A stretch of 64,000 bases of DNA, taken from positions 3,782,001-3,846,000 of the forward strand of contig NZ_CP073766.1 in the NCBI RefSeq assembly GCF_018255755.1. Direction: 5' to 3'. Source of the DNA: Chitinophaga sp. HK235. Lineage in GTDB: Bacteria; Bacteroidota; Bacteroidia; Chitinophagales; Chitinophagaceae. Under the pieces are notes generated by a model. The model was given only the letters and a program-made list of their open reading frames with translations. It searched no databases and was not told where the DNA came from. Position numbers and translations under genes: made by a program. Positions within the stretch are counted from its first letter, which is position 1, and the number at the start of each line of letters is the position of its first letter. Positions 19,065-28,400 of this stretch are shown piece after piece.

Positions 19065-19732
19065 ATGCCGAATCTTTATATCATATCAGGTTGCAATGGT
19101 GCAGGTAAAACTACCGCCAGTTTTACCATCCTACCGGAGATACTGCATTGCAGGGAGTTTGTGAATGCGCTGCAGGTCTGTCTCCCTTTAATCTGGAAAA
19201 AGTAGCAGTGGAAGCCGGAAAGCTAATGCTCAAAAGGATTCATCAACTACTGGAAGAAAAAGAGGATTTTGCATTTGAGACAACACTGGCGACGAGAAGT
19301 TATAAGTCACTGGTAGAAAAAGCGAAAAAAGCGGGTTATAAGGTGGTGTTGCTGTATTTCTGGCTTAGTTCGCCAGCCCTTGCCAAAGAAAGGGTCGCCA
19401 ACAGGGTGAAGAAAGGAGGGCATAACATTCCCCCGGATGTAATTGAGCGTCGATATTATAGAGGAATTCATAATCTTACAGCACTATATATTCCAGTATG
19501 TGATGAGTGGATAGTAGTAAGAAATGAAGATACCGTACCTGAAGAAATTAGCATAAATTCTAAGAAAAGAGAATTTGAAAAGTTATCTGACAAAGTGATG
19601 AAAGGCATGAAAATAGCCCTTCGAAGACTTGTTGAAAAAAGTGCCGCCAACAATGAAGAACTGGTTATTGGCGATAAAAATGGTCAAATCAAGGTTGTAC
19701 AAGCCAATGACTTGCTGAGCTCAGTTCAATAG
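19065..19732 (+). pseudogene. Frameshifted zeta-toxin-like P-loop ATPase
   Basis: A frame from ATG 19065 reads MPNLYIISGCNGAGKTTASF, with a P-loop, and continues to REFVNA, then hits a stop at 19203-19205. The +2 frame continues the same protein at once from about 19169 (AAGLSPFNLEKVAVEAGKLM) through YFWLSSPALAKERVANRVKKGGHNIP to the stop at 19732. Related proteins read NADEIAAGLSPF across the junction, so about 10 bases seem deleted at 19168/19169, removing Asp-Glu-Ile and shifting the frame. The family phosphorylates small substrates in some toxin systems. No antitoxin gene is adjacent. A downstream TTG-started fragment would lack the P-loop. Confidence 0.75.
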
Positions 19733-19750
19733 CATTACTGCCCTGTTTAG

Positions 19751-19826
19751 TTACATTCCCCTCAATTTATCACGTAACTTCTCCAGCGTTCGTAACCTTA
19801 CATTTACCTGTACCAAAAGCGGACAA
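19751..19826 (-). pseudogene. C-terminal coding relic, unidentified
   Basis: On the minus strand 24 codons read CPLLVQVNVRLRTLEKLRDK and then LRGM before a TAA at 19751-19753; a stop lies two codons upstream of the cysteine. The basic, amphipathic composition looks like the tail of a real protein whose remainder is gone. I cannot name the family. The surrounding 19733-19928 gap is otherwise empty and AT-rich. Confidence 0.3.
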
Positions 19827-19928
19827 TATCAAGCAAAGCAGTTTTATAAAATCCTTATTATCAACAGCCTCTGCTGACTGGCATTCTTTTGGCGGAAAAT
19901 CGGGCTTTTTAAATATTCTAGTTGACAA

Positions 19929-20339
19929 TTAAATTTTGGCGGTACCAAGATGGTAATACTCGAAAACTGTTCTTATCTCACTACAATGTTGGATGTTCTC
20001 CTCTAACTTTCTAATGATGAAGTCCAAATGCCGTTTACCGGATTTACCTTTTTTAAGGTTTTCCAAATTTTTATCATTCATCACTTGGTCTAAATTTTTC
20101 TGGAGAATACGAATACCTTGTTCAAAGGTCAGTTGTTGCATTATCTCCTTTTCTTGGGCATTATTCGCAATCATATAAGTAGTAAGATCATTAATTAAAT
20201 CTGTATTCAACTTCTTTAGGAATTCAAATTTTTGAATTGCGTATTCGGTATCCTCTCGAGGTTCTTTATAATAAGTATAAATGAATGTTAGAATAGCCAT
20301 AAGAGTTCCAAGAGTTGTCCAGAATAAGGAAGCATCCAT
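19929..20339 (-). CDS. Hypothetical membrane-anchored helical protein
   Basis: 136 residues, not recognised. Residues about 5-24 form one transmembrane segment (LFWTTLGTLMAILTFIYTYY); the rest is charged and strongly helical, with likely coiled coil at about 36-60 and 85-125 (KKLNTDLINDLTTYMI, LDFIIRKLEENIQHC). The gene is AT-richer than its neighbours and stands alone between the broken zeta-toxin-like gene and the pigment operon terminator, which suggests acquired DNA. A role such as an immunity or signalling component cannot be supported from the sequence. Confidence 0.6.
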   Translation of the reverse strand: MDASLFWTTLGTLMAILTFIYTYYKEPREDTEYAIQKFEFLKKLNTDLINDLTTYMIANNAQEKEIMQQLTFEQGIRILQKNLDQVMNDKNLENLKKGKSGKRHLDFIIRKLEENIQHCSEIRTVFEYYHLGTAKI

Positions 20340-20496
20340 TACATGTAGTTTTTTCTTCTTTAAAATAAGACATTCTAATTTAATCTTTAAATAAACTTAT
20401 GTTTACATCAAGTTCAAATAATGAGATAGACTAAAACAACGAAAACCACAACTATCGCTAGCTTTGAAACTTCTCAGCAATCTCTTTGGAATTCTA

Positions 20497-20533
20497 AATA
20501 ATAAAACAGGGCTGACCCAAAACCGGCCAACCC
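20497..20533 (-). terminator. Terminator of the pigment operon
   Basis: Read on the minus strand, GGGTTGGCC (20525-20533) pairs with GGTCAGCCC (20509-20517) as a 9-bp stem with two G-T pairs and a 7-nt loop, followed by TGTTTTATTATTT. It lies 34 bp beyond the last gene of the long minus-strand operon. Confidence 0.7.
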
Positions 20534-20566
20534 CTAGTTGTTTACTATCGAAAATACAAAACAGCC

Positions 20567-21859
20567 TTAATTCCTATTATCCACAAACTTCACCGGCTTT
20601 CTACTATTCTCCGGAAACTGCATCCGAATAATCTCTTGCTGGCTGCAGTATTTCACCTGTGGTATTACTCTCAGTTTAGCCTGAAGATAGGATTTTATTT
20701 TGCGATCCATCTCTTCTGATTCTTCTGTAGGCCAGAGGTGTAGCAGGATTTCATCGGTGCCCAGTTCATTGGAATACACTTCTACTACAAACTCTTTCAC
20801 TTCTTCCATATCGTTGAGCAGGTCGAATAAAGCAGGTGGATACAGGGTGGTACCTTTATATTTGATCATCTGTTTTTTCCGGCCGATAACGGGAGATAGC
20901 CGCAGGGTATGACGGCCGCAGCTGCAGATATCCTCGTGGTACTGACAGATGTCACCTGTTTTATAGCGCAACAGCGGCATTCCTTCCACGCCCAGGGTGG
21001 TGATAGTTACCTCTCCTTCTTCGCCGGGAGCTACAGGCTGATTGTTTTCATCCAGCAGCTCTACATACAACAATTCAGGGTGATGGTGGCCGCCACGGCC
21101 TTCCTTACATTCGGTAAAGGCGGTCTGCATCTCTGTGGAAGCGTAGGTGGAATACAGTTGGATATTCCATTGCTCTGTAATTTTTTTGCCCAGTACGTTG
21201 AGGGAGAAATCCGTGTTACGGATATTTTCACCGATGCAGACGGCTTTCCTTACAGAAGTTTCATTGATATTGATATGATGTTCTTTCGCGTAAGCGATCA
21301 GTTTTACGATAAAGGAAGGTACACCTACGATGGTAGTAGGTTTGATGCGTTTGATGTTCTCCCACTGCATGCTGGGCACGCCGGGGCCTACACGCAGTAC
21401 GCCGGCACCCAGCTTGCGGATACCGTTGTAATAGGCCATACCGGCCATAAACTGCCGGTCGAGGGTAAGCATCAGCTGGTAAATATCATTTTCTGTTCCA
21501 TCTGCGCAGCAGAAGGAAATGTATTCGTTGTAGCTAAGCCGTTGCAGATCTTTTTCTGTGAGGGCGATGATCACAGGACGGCCCAGTGTACCGGAGGTAG
21601 TGGTATATTCCGCGATCCTGCTTTTATCCACACAGAGGAATTCCCAGTTGTGTTCCTGCAGCTCTTCTTTTGTTACGGGTGGTATCTGGCTGAAGTCTTC
21701 CAGCGTACGCACCTGATCGGGCCGGATATCATGTTTCTTAAACCACGACCGGTAAAAGGGAGAGAACTCACGCAGATAACCTAATAACCGCATGACTTCC
21801 TTTTCCTGGAATGCTTTGATATCTGTCTGTGATTGAAGTTCAATATCCGGGATGTACAT
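20567..21859 (-). CDS. Phenylacetate-CoA-ligase-like adenylate-forming enzyme
   Basis: 430 residues. The ATP loop TTSGTLGRP is at 87-95, an adenine-binding motif YASTEMQ near 240 and the hinge region YKTGDICQYHEDICSCGR near 300-317, the last resembling a zinc-knuckle seen in PaaK/FadD-like members. It would activate an aryl acid as adenylate and load it on CoA or ACP. As the last gene of a pigment operon whose first gene is an ammonia lyase, the likely substrate is a hydroxycinnamate such as 4-coumarate, giving the starter unit of an aryl polyene. The substrate is inferred from context. Confidence 0.85.
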   Translation of the reverse strand: MYIPDIELQSQTDIKAFQEKEVMRLLGYLREFSPFYRSWFKKHDIRPDQVRTLEDFSQIPPVTKEELQEHNWEFLCVDKSRIAEYTTTSGTLGRPVIIALTEKDLQRLSYNEYISFCCADGTENDIYQLMLTLDRQFMAGMAYYNGIRKLGAGVLRVGPGVPSMQWENIKRIKPTTIVGVPSFIVKLIAYAKEHHININETSVRKAVCIGENIRNTDFSLNVLGKKITEQWNIQLYSTYASTEMQTAFTECKEGRGGHHHPELLYVELLDENNQPVAPGEEGEVTITTLGVEGMPLLRYKTGDICQYHEDICSCGRHTLRLSPVIGRKKQMIKYKGTTLYPPALFDLLNDMEEVKEFVVEVYSNELGTDEILLHLWPTEESEEMDRKIKSYLQAKLRVIPQVKYCSQQEIIRMQFPENSRKPVKFVDNRN

Positions 21860-21868
21860 ATGTAATCT

Positions 21869-22243
21869 TTAGTTTTCGAGAATCACCATTGCCACGGCTG
21901 CATTTTTTTCGTGTGACAATGACACCCATATTTTTTTGACACCCAACGATGCGAATCTGTCGTTATGCGCCAGCAGAAACAGTTCCGGCCGGCCAGCTGC
22001 ATCATTGCGTATTTCTATTTCGTTGAAGTTGACACCACCATTACCCCAGCCGGTGCCTAATGCTTTCAGGAAGGCCTCCTTGGCGGCAAAACGAGCTGCA
22101 TAACTCTCTCCCGGAACCGCCTGCTGCTCACAGTACCTGATCTCCAGCGGCGTAAACACCAGCTCGCGGAAACCTTTTCCCTTAGCCACTTTGTCTGTTA
22201 TGCGGGCTACGTCTGTAATATCAGTGCCTATGCCAACAATCAT
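21869..22243 (-). CDS. acpS: Holo-ACP synthase (4'-phosphopantetheinyl transferase)
   Basis: 124 residues, standard AcpS length. The magnesium site is GIGTDITDVARI at 4-15 and FAAKEAFLKALGTG at about 52-65; VSLSHEKNAAVAMV near the C-terminus completes the fold. It transfers phosphopantetheine from CoA to the serine of ACP. It overlaps the upstream C45 gene by 4 bp (ATGA) and should prime the two ACPs of this operon; it may also serve fatty-acid synthesis if it is the only AcpS of the cell, which cannot be seen here. Confidence 0.93.
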   Translation of the reverse strand: MIVGIGTDITDVARITDKVAKGKGFRELVFTPLEIRYCEQQAVPGESYAARFAAKEAFLKALGTGWGNGGVNFNEIEIRNDAAGRPELFLLAHNDRFASLGVKKIWVSLSHEKNAAVAMVILEN

Positions 22244-23928
22244 TGTTTGCTGAGTTTAGCGTTACATTTTTCCAGCTGTTTGCGGATATGCGTTTCTTCT
22301 CCTTTGGTGGCGATCACTTTGCTGAGGGCCGTTTCATAGTATTGTCTGGCTTCGGTATAGTTACCACGTTTGAAGTGGTAGTCACCGGCCAGTACATAAG
22401 TATGATAAAATTCCGGGTTGGAAGCTACCAGCGCTTTCGTGTCAATTGTTTTGCCATCCTGCATTTGCGCTTTCAGCTGACGGAACACCTGAAAAGCAGC
22501 GTAGTCTTTTGTCAGCAGGAAAGAATCGGCGGGGACATTCTGCACACTGTCATACACTTCATGATCACTATCGAGGCCATGCATGCTGAAGATCTTGTTG
22601 AGATCATAGGCTACAAACTGCCCCAGCTGCCAGGGTGCGGCGGATACCCATACCATTCTTTTCTTTGGCTCAAATACAATGGCATGGTGTGCGATGAACT
22701 GATTGATGGCCTTTTCATTACCCATCCCGATATCGGCGCCATGCAACCCTTTACGGTCACGGAGGATGCTGATCGTTTTCTGTACGGTATTCGGACCTTT
22801 TTCTTTCAGCAGCTCATTCAGCCGCTCATAGCGGTACTGGGAAGCACTCTCGCTGATCTGCAACTTATTGGAAGCCAGACTGCCCAGTGAATCGCCCTGG
22901 AAGTGGTTAGTACAGGTGATAAAGCTCTTTTTGGGATCATAGAGGTCCATGCCTTCCGGCGTTTTCTCTATCACCACTGCTTTGTTATCTGCTGCAGAAC
23001 CAATCAGAAAAGACTCTGAAACGAACATTTTGCGCTTCCTGGCAATATCCCAGGCCTCCTGTATGTTGCCGGCATATTGTAATATCTCTCTGGCCACCAG
23101 TGAAACAGGTGTTGCTGCGCCGGAAGGCACACTGGTTTTGGCTGCGTTGATGGTGACGGTCAGTCCTTTATCGTTCATGCCGGAAACCACGCCGGTGAAA
23201 CCACCCCAGGTAACGAACATAAAGTTGTTCCCTTTATCGGGATGATAAAACACGACCATTTTATCTTCTGCAAACTGATCACCCATGTAGAAGTCGAAGT
23301 TGCGGCCGATGATCAGGCTGCTGTCTGCCGACTGATCATTCCAGGTACCAAAGGAAGTACAACCTACCAGCATCATGCCTTGCAGCGCGTGACCAATATC
23401 GTGGGCACCGTGGTAGTTCATCAGCCTTTCGTAGTTACTGCCGATATAGTCGTAACCGTTAGCCGCAGAAAAAGATTCTCCATAAATCTCTTCTTTAAAC
23501 TCCTCCGCCACATGATTGGAGAGATCACGGTTAAACCAGCCGATGAAATATTTCAGAAAATGCAGGTAGAAAGTAGAAGGAATCATTTTTTTGATCTGTC
23601 CTACAAAAACATCTTCCTGATGGCGGATCAGCTCTCCGGACAGTTTGCCGTTGATAACGCCTCTTTCAAAGGGCGCTCCTTCCACGTACATTTCGTAGAG
23701 GCCGCTGTTGCTTTTACGGAACCAGCTGTTGCCGATGGTCCAGGCGGTGCTGTCCAGCTGTTTGCGCTGAAGCTGTAAGGCAGACTTGTCGGCGATCGCC
23801 GGAGGCGTCATACGGCTTACAGCCACCAGATAGATGGCCAGTGCGATAAACAGTACCAGGATGGTGCCCAGGCAATACAACAGTACCCGTCCTAACTTAC
23901 GCCATCCGCTTCTTTTTTTCTTTTCCAC
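22240..23928 (-). CDS. C45-family Ntn-hydrolase / acyltransferase-like protein
   Basis: 562 residues. A transmembrane segment at about 13-36 (LGRVLLYCLGTILVLFIALA) anchors it in the inner membrane; the rest should be periplasmic. Cys190 in VGCTSFGTW is the expected N-terminal nucleophile after self-cleavage, followed by IIGRNFDFYMGDQF and MNDKGLTVTINA, typical of acyl-CoA:6-APA acyltransferase-like Ntn-hydrolases. The last ~80 residues (ILAGDYHFKRGNYTEARQYY style) look TPR-like. Such enzymes form or break amide or ester bonds, so it is a candidate for joining or trimming the polyene acyl chain. Position in a pigment operon is the only support for that. Confidence 0.8.
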   Translation of the reverse strand: MEKKKRSGWRKLGRVLLYCLGTILVLFIALAIYLVAVSRMTPPAIADKSALQLQRKQLDSTAWTIGNSWFRKSNSGLYEMYVEGAPFERGVINGKLSGELIRHQEDVFVGQIKKMIPSTFYLHFLKYFIGWFNRDLSNHVAEEFKEEIYGESFSAANGYDYIGSNYERLMNYHGAHDIGHALQGMMLVGCTSFGTWNDQSADSSLIIGRNFDFYMGDQFAEDKMVVFYHPDKGNNFMFVTWGGFTGVVSGMNDKGLTVTINAAKTSVPSGAATPVSLVAREILQYAGNIQEAWDIARKRKMFVSESFLIGSAADNKAVVIEKTPEGMDLYDPKKSFITCTNHFQGDSLGSLASNKLQISESASQYRYERLNELLKEKGPNTVQKTISILRDRKGLHGADIGMGNEKAINQFIAHHAIVFEPKKRMVWVSAAPWQLGQFVAYDLNKIFSMHGLDSDHEVYDSVQNVPADSFLLTKDYAAFQVFRQLKAQMQDGKTIDTKALVASNPEFYHTYVLAGDYHFKRGNYTEARQYYETALSKVIATKGEETHIRKQLEKCNAKLSKQ

Positions 23929-23930
23929 TT

Positions 23931-25448
23931 TTATTTAAGTATTGACTGATTAATTTCATCTACCAGGAATTCCATTCCCAATAGTTCTGCTGAAGTGATC
24001 ACGCTGCTCATGGTGACCCCTAAAATCCCATGCAAGTTCAGGTTTTGCCCTGTAAGATACAAATTAGACAGCCGGGTACGGGCCGAAACCATGGTCCGCA
24101 GCGGATCTGTGTTATCTTTCAGGATACCGTACATGCTGCCGTCGCCGGTACCGATATAATCGCGGTAAGAGAGTGGTGTCGCCACATAGTACGACTGCAC
24201 ACAATTCCGGAATCCCGGGAACTTTTTCTCCACACAATCTATAAGCTGTTCGGCCTTCTGTATTTTAAATGCTTCGTAGTCTTCGCCCCTGCTGGCTTCC
24301 TTTTGTTCTGTATTAAAAGTATGCTGCCAGGGAGCCAGCTCATCATAACGCATATACGTCATGATCGACAGACTGTCGGCATAGGTTTCGTGCCGGGAGC
24401 TGGCAGATACATACATGGCGTAGGTTTGCGGCCAGTCGGCGGCTGTATAGCGAATACCGGCCCAAGCATCATCTGTGGCATGATAATAATAGTTGTGGTT
24501 GAGATACCGGAAGGTACCAGGTTTTAATACCACATTGAGCACAAAACCACCACAGGAATTTTCCAGATTCTGCATCCGGGAACGGTAAGCACCGCGTATC
24601 ATCTCACTTTCTGTCATCGCTGTGGTTTGTGCAGGATGCAGGTTGGAAATAAAATGGCTGGCATATGCCTTTTCTCCGTTTTCCAGTACAATATGGTCTA
24701 CGCGGTCACCCTGACCTACAATCCTTTCCACCTGTGTATTACGCACTACTTCACCACCGTTTTCGGTGATCTGCCGGCACAGCAGGCGGGCTATCTGCGA
24801 GCCTCCGTCTACACATTTCCAGGAGCTGTGCATATAACTGTTTAACACCAACGCATGTACGTAGAAAGGTGTTTTTCCCTTCACACCGGCATATAACAGG
24901 TTGTTGCCTGCCAACACCTGCTGCAGGCGGGTATTGGAAGTAATACCTTCCAGCACTTCCGCAGCGTTGAGGTGCAATACACTTTGTTTTTCTTCATAAT
25001 CCCCTACCCGCAGGTTATATAAGGGAAATTTGCTGCACACTTCACTAATCTTGTCACAATAGGCATGCAGGGCCTCTTCTTCTTCGGGGAAATCAGCCAG
25101 CAGGGTGCGGATGAATTGGTCCCTGCCCTGTGCAATCCGGTATACTTTATCTTCTGCGCCGAAATTGATATGATCAAAACCATCCGTATCCATTCTTTTC
25201 AGCTTCAGCTTATCGAGGATACCTACATACTTGAATACCTTATGCAGATTTTCGCCTTCTCCAAGCCCTCCGATATAGTGTACCCCGGAGTCGAAAATGA
25301 CTTTATCACGGGAAAAAGTCTGAAGGCAACCACCGGGTTGACGGTTCTTTTCGTATATGCGCACCCTGTATCCGTTCCGGCTCAGGATTGCACCGCATAC
25401 CAGGCCACCGAGGCCGCTGCCAATGATGATGACATCATAGTTGTGCAT
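23931..25448 (-). CDS. FAD-dependent oxidoreductase of the CrtI/retinol-saturase type
   Basis: 505 residues from ATG 25448; an earlier in-frame start at 25478 would add ten residues and overlap the upstream gene more, so it is less likely. The dinucleotide motif is IIIGSGLGGLVCG at 7-19, followed by RIYEKNRQPGGCLQTF, and the C-terminal FAD motif GQNLNLHGILGVTMSS. The family includes phytoene desaturases and retinol saturases, which act on conjugated chains. In this operon it could reduce or desaturate the polyene or the acyl partner. The two upstream residual bases overlap the trifunctional gene by 14 bp, showing close coupling. Confidence 0.87.
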   Translation of the reverse strand: MHNYDVIIIGSGLGGLVCGAILSRNGYRVRIYEKNRQPGGCLQTFSRDKVIFDSGVHYIGGLGEGENLHKVFKYVGILDKLKLKRMDTDGFDHINFGAEDKVYRIAQGRDQFIRTLLADFPEEEEALHAYCDKISEVCSKFPLYNLRVGDYEEKQSVLHLNAAEVLEGITSNTRLQQVLAGNNLLYAGVKGKTPFYVHALVLNSYMHSSWKCVDGGSQIARLLCRQITENGGEVVRNTQVERIVGQGDRVDHIVLENGEKAYASHFISNLHPAQTTAMTESEMIRGAYRSRMQNLENSCGGFVLNVVLKPGTFRYLNHNYYYHATDDAWAGIRYTAADWPQTYAMYVSASSRHETYADSLSIMTYMRYDELAPWQHTFNTEQKEASRGEDYEAFKIQKAEQLIDCVEKKFPGFRNCVQSYYVATPLSYRDYIGTGDGSMYGILKDNTDPLRTMVSARTRLSNLYLTGQNLNLHGILGVTMSSVITSAELLGMEFLVDEINQSILK

Positions 25449-28400
25449 AATTTTTTTGGGGAGATTTTTTAATAACAAATATTATATTGGATGTGTACCG
25501 GGTGTTGTCTATCTCTTCCGCTACTGCACCATATTTGCCAACCATACTCCGCACATGCGAAGCAGATAAAAACGACAACTGCCTGTTCTTCGTCTTATTA
25601 AATCCTATTACCCGGGTAGATAAAAATTCACTGAATCTGGTGCCTTCATGCCGCTGCTTTTTGTCGCTGTCGCCATCCCGTACGATGATCACACCGTTGG
25701 GCTCCAGGCCGTCAATGCATTGCTGCAACAGCTGCTCCTGCTCTTCCGGTTGCAGATAATGCAACACATCACTCAAAATAAAGGCATCGTATTTTTTAAA
25801 TGGTGTATCAGAGATATCACCATGAATAAACTGAAGATTGTCTGGTTTACCATAACCATGCGCTGCTGTCGCTATTTTATCTTCATCATAGTCCACACCG
25901 GTAATCTGCCTGCCGGGAGCGGCATAGCTGAGCATGTAGTCCATAAAACCGTAGCCGCAGCCCAGGTCCAGTATACGGCCTTCGTGAGGCAACAACTGAT
26001 GGAACAGCTCGTAGTTGCCTTCCAGACTGGTTTTTACACGCATATACCATTCCAGCACAGGACCTTTGTAGATGAAGTTGTATTTCAACTGCTCCCTGAA
26101 ATAAACAGGCACTTCTATTTCCTGGCGCAGCAGTTCGTATTGTTGTTTGAAATAACGGCTGATAGATTTCGTACGGGCGCTGTAGTTATCTCCCCAGGAA
26201 GTATCCTGCGGGGTAATACGCGGCAGGTATTTTACGGTTATCTGTCCGTCTTTCAGCAGGAAGTCGCCTTTAGTCATCGTATAGGCGGTACCGTGAATAA
26301 TGACCGGTAAGATGTCCAGCCCCAGCTCTTCTGCAATATAAAAAGCGCCTTTATGGAAGCGTTTGATCGTGGTATCAGGCGATCTGGTGCCTTCCGGATA
26401 TACCACAATGGAATATCCTTCCGCTACCCTTTCCCTGAGTTTTTCGATGGCACCTTCTGCGCCATCTGCCACCGGGTAATAGTCTGCCAACCGCACTACT
26501 GCACCAAATACAGGCGAACGCCATACCCACTGGTTAGTCAGCAGGATCACCTTCGGATTCAGCATCGTAGATACCAGGATGTCCAGGAAAGACTGGTGGT
26601 TGCTGATGATCACGGCGGGCTTTTCCAGCTGCTCATTATCCGGGTTGATTATCCGTTTTTTTACATTGCCCATGATGTACAACACACTCCGGGTATAAGC
26701 CGATAAGATGCGGTGATACAACAGTTTGCCTTTGGTTTTATTAAAAGGATTGATCTTTATCAGACAGTAACCCACTACTGTCATGATCAGACATCCAACT
26801 GTAAAATAAGTGAAGGAAAACACTGACAACACCAGTCCTTTACAGGTCCACGGCGCATATCCCTTTTTCACCCTGTTGGTGATCAGCCAGTTGAACAACA
26901 CCGGTATCATCACCTGAGAAATCAATACCACCGTGCTGATGCCAATGATGGAGATCAATGCGATAGACTGCAGAGATGGATGTTTGGCGAAGATGAGCAC
27001 ACCCAGTCCGAGGATAGTGGTGATGGCAGACAGGAAGATGGAGGATTTGAAAGAAGACAGGGTCTTTTTGCCCGTCTTGTATTCCTGCAACAGCCCGTCC
27101 ATCATAAATATGCTGTAGTCATCTCCCAAACCAAAAATAAAAGTGGAAAGGATAATGTTGACAATATTAAACTTGATCCCCAAAAGGCCCATGATGCCCA
27201 GTATCCATATCCAGCTGATAGCCATCGGTACAAAGGTGATAAGAGCCAGTTCCAGCCTGCCATAGGAAAGCAACAGGGCTGTAAATACCAGCAGGGAAGT
27301 CATCCAGGCGATACTGTTGAATTCTTCTTTGATCACTTCCACCAGGCGGTTGGCAGCGTATTGTTTGTCCAGCACCGTAGTATGTCCAAACTTTTCAAAG
27401 GCGGTATATACGGACTGCTTATGGTCCGGATCTACTTTCAGCAGTGTAACGATCGCTGTCTTACCATTTTTCTGTATGATAAAATCACCCAGACTGCCAT
27501 TGCGGATGATCTGCAGTGCTTCGGGAGAAATTTTTTCAAAAGGATGCTGCAACAGTTCATCAAACCGATTAAAAGCTGTGGCACTGAAACCCGTTGCCGG
27601 GCCGTTGCTTCGCAACCAGTTCATCAGCTGTGCTTTCTTTTCCGGTGTCCAGTAGTGGTTCCAGCGGTCTATGCGGGCCTGCTGTTCTTTGGCAGATAAC
27701 AGCAACGCCTGTACGCCGGCATACTTTTTCACGACACCGGCAGCCTGCAGCTCATGGATGGCGGGCATCAGCTGCTCACCATTTTCAAGGGCTGCTTCCA
27801 GGTTGGCACCGTCGGTCACTACATATACGGAGCGCGCTGTATAGGAATTGATGGAATTAAGATGTTCTTCCGCCGCCTTCAGCTTAGGAGACATAAAATT
27901 CATCCGCATCATATCACTTTCGAATGATACGTTGCGGGCGGTGAAGAAAAATACAATGGTCAGCAGGAAGATGGCGCCTACCAGGTATTTGTTTTTCTCC
28001 GGTTTCAGGGCAGAGAAGCGGTCCAGCCAGTTATCGTGGTGAGTATGTGGCTGTTCAGCATTTTTGCCTAATACAATCCAATGTGGTAAAAAGATGAGTG
28101 AGAAGAGTGCTGCGCCTACCAGGCTGAGAGCTGCAAACAGCCCTACATCCTGCAGCATGGGCGAATGCACAAACTGCAAACAAAGAAAACCGCCTACAGT
28201 AGTAAAGCTGCCCAGCGTCATGGGAGTAGCCAGATCAGCAATCACTTCGCGGATATCGGGTGAATGCCGGTAGTGGTTAAACACATGCAGGGAGTAGTTG
28301 ACAGCGATGCCCAGCACCACTGCGCCTGCGCCCAGCGCCATTACCGCAATATGTCCTTTGATCAGGTAGATGCAGGCCAGGGAGAAAAGACCTCCGAAAG

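Noticed and set aside
19148..19732. Intact small ATPase gene starting at TTG 19148
   Set aside because: It would lack the P-loop, which is found in the other frame immediately upstream; the frameshifted pseudogene explains both parts.
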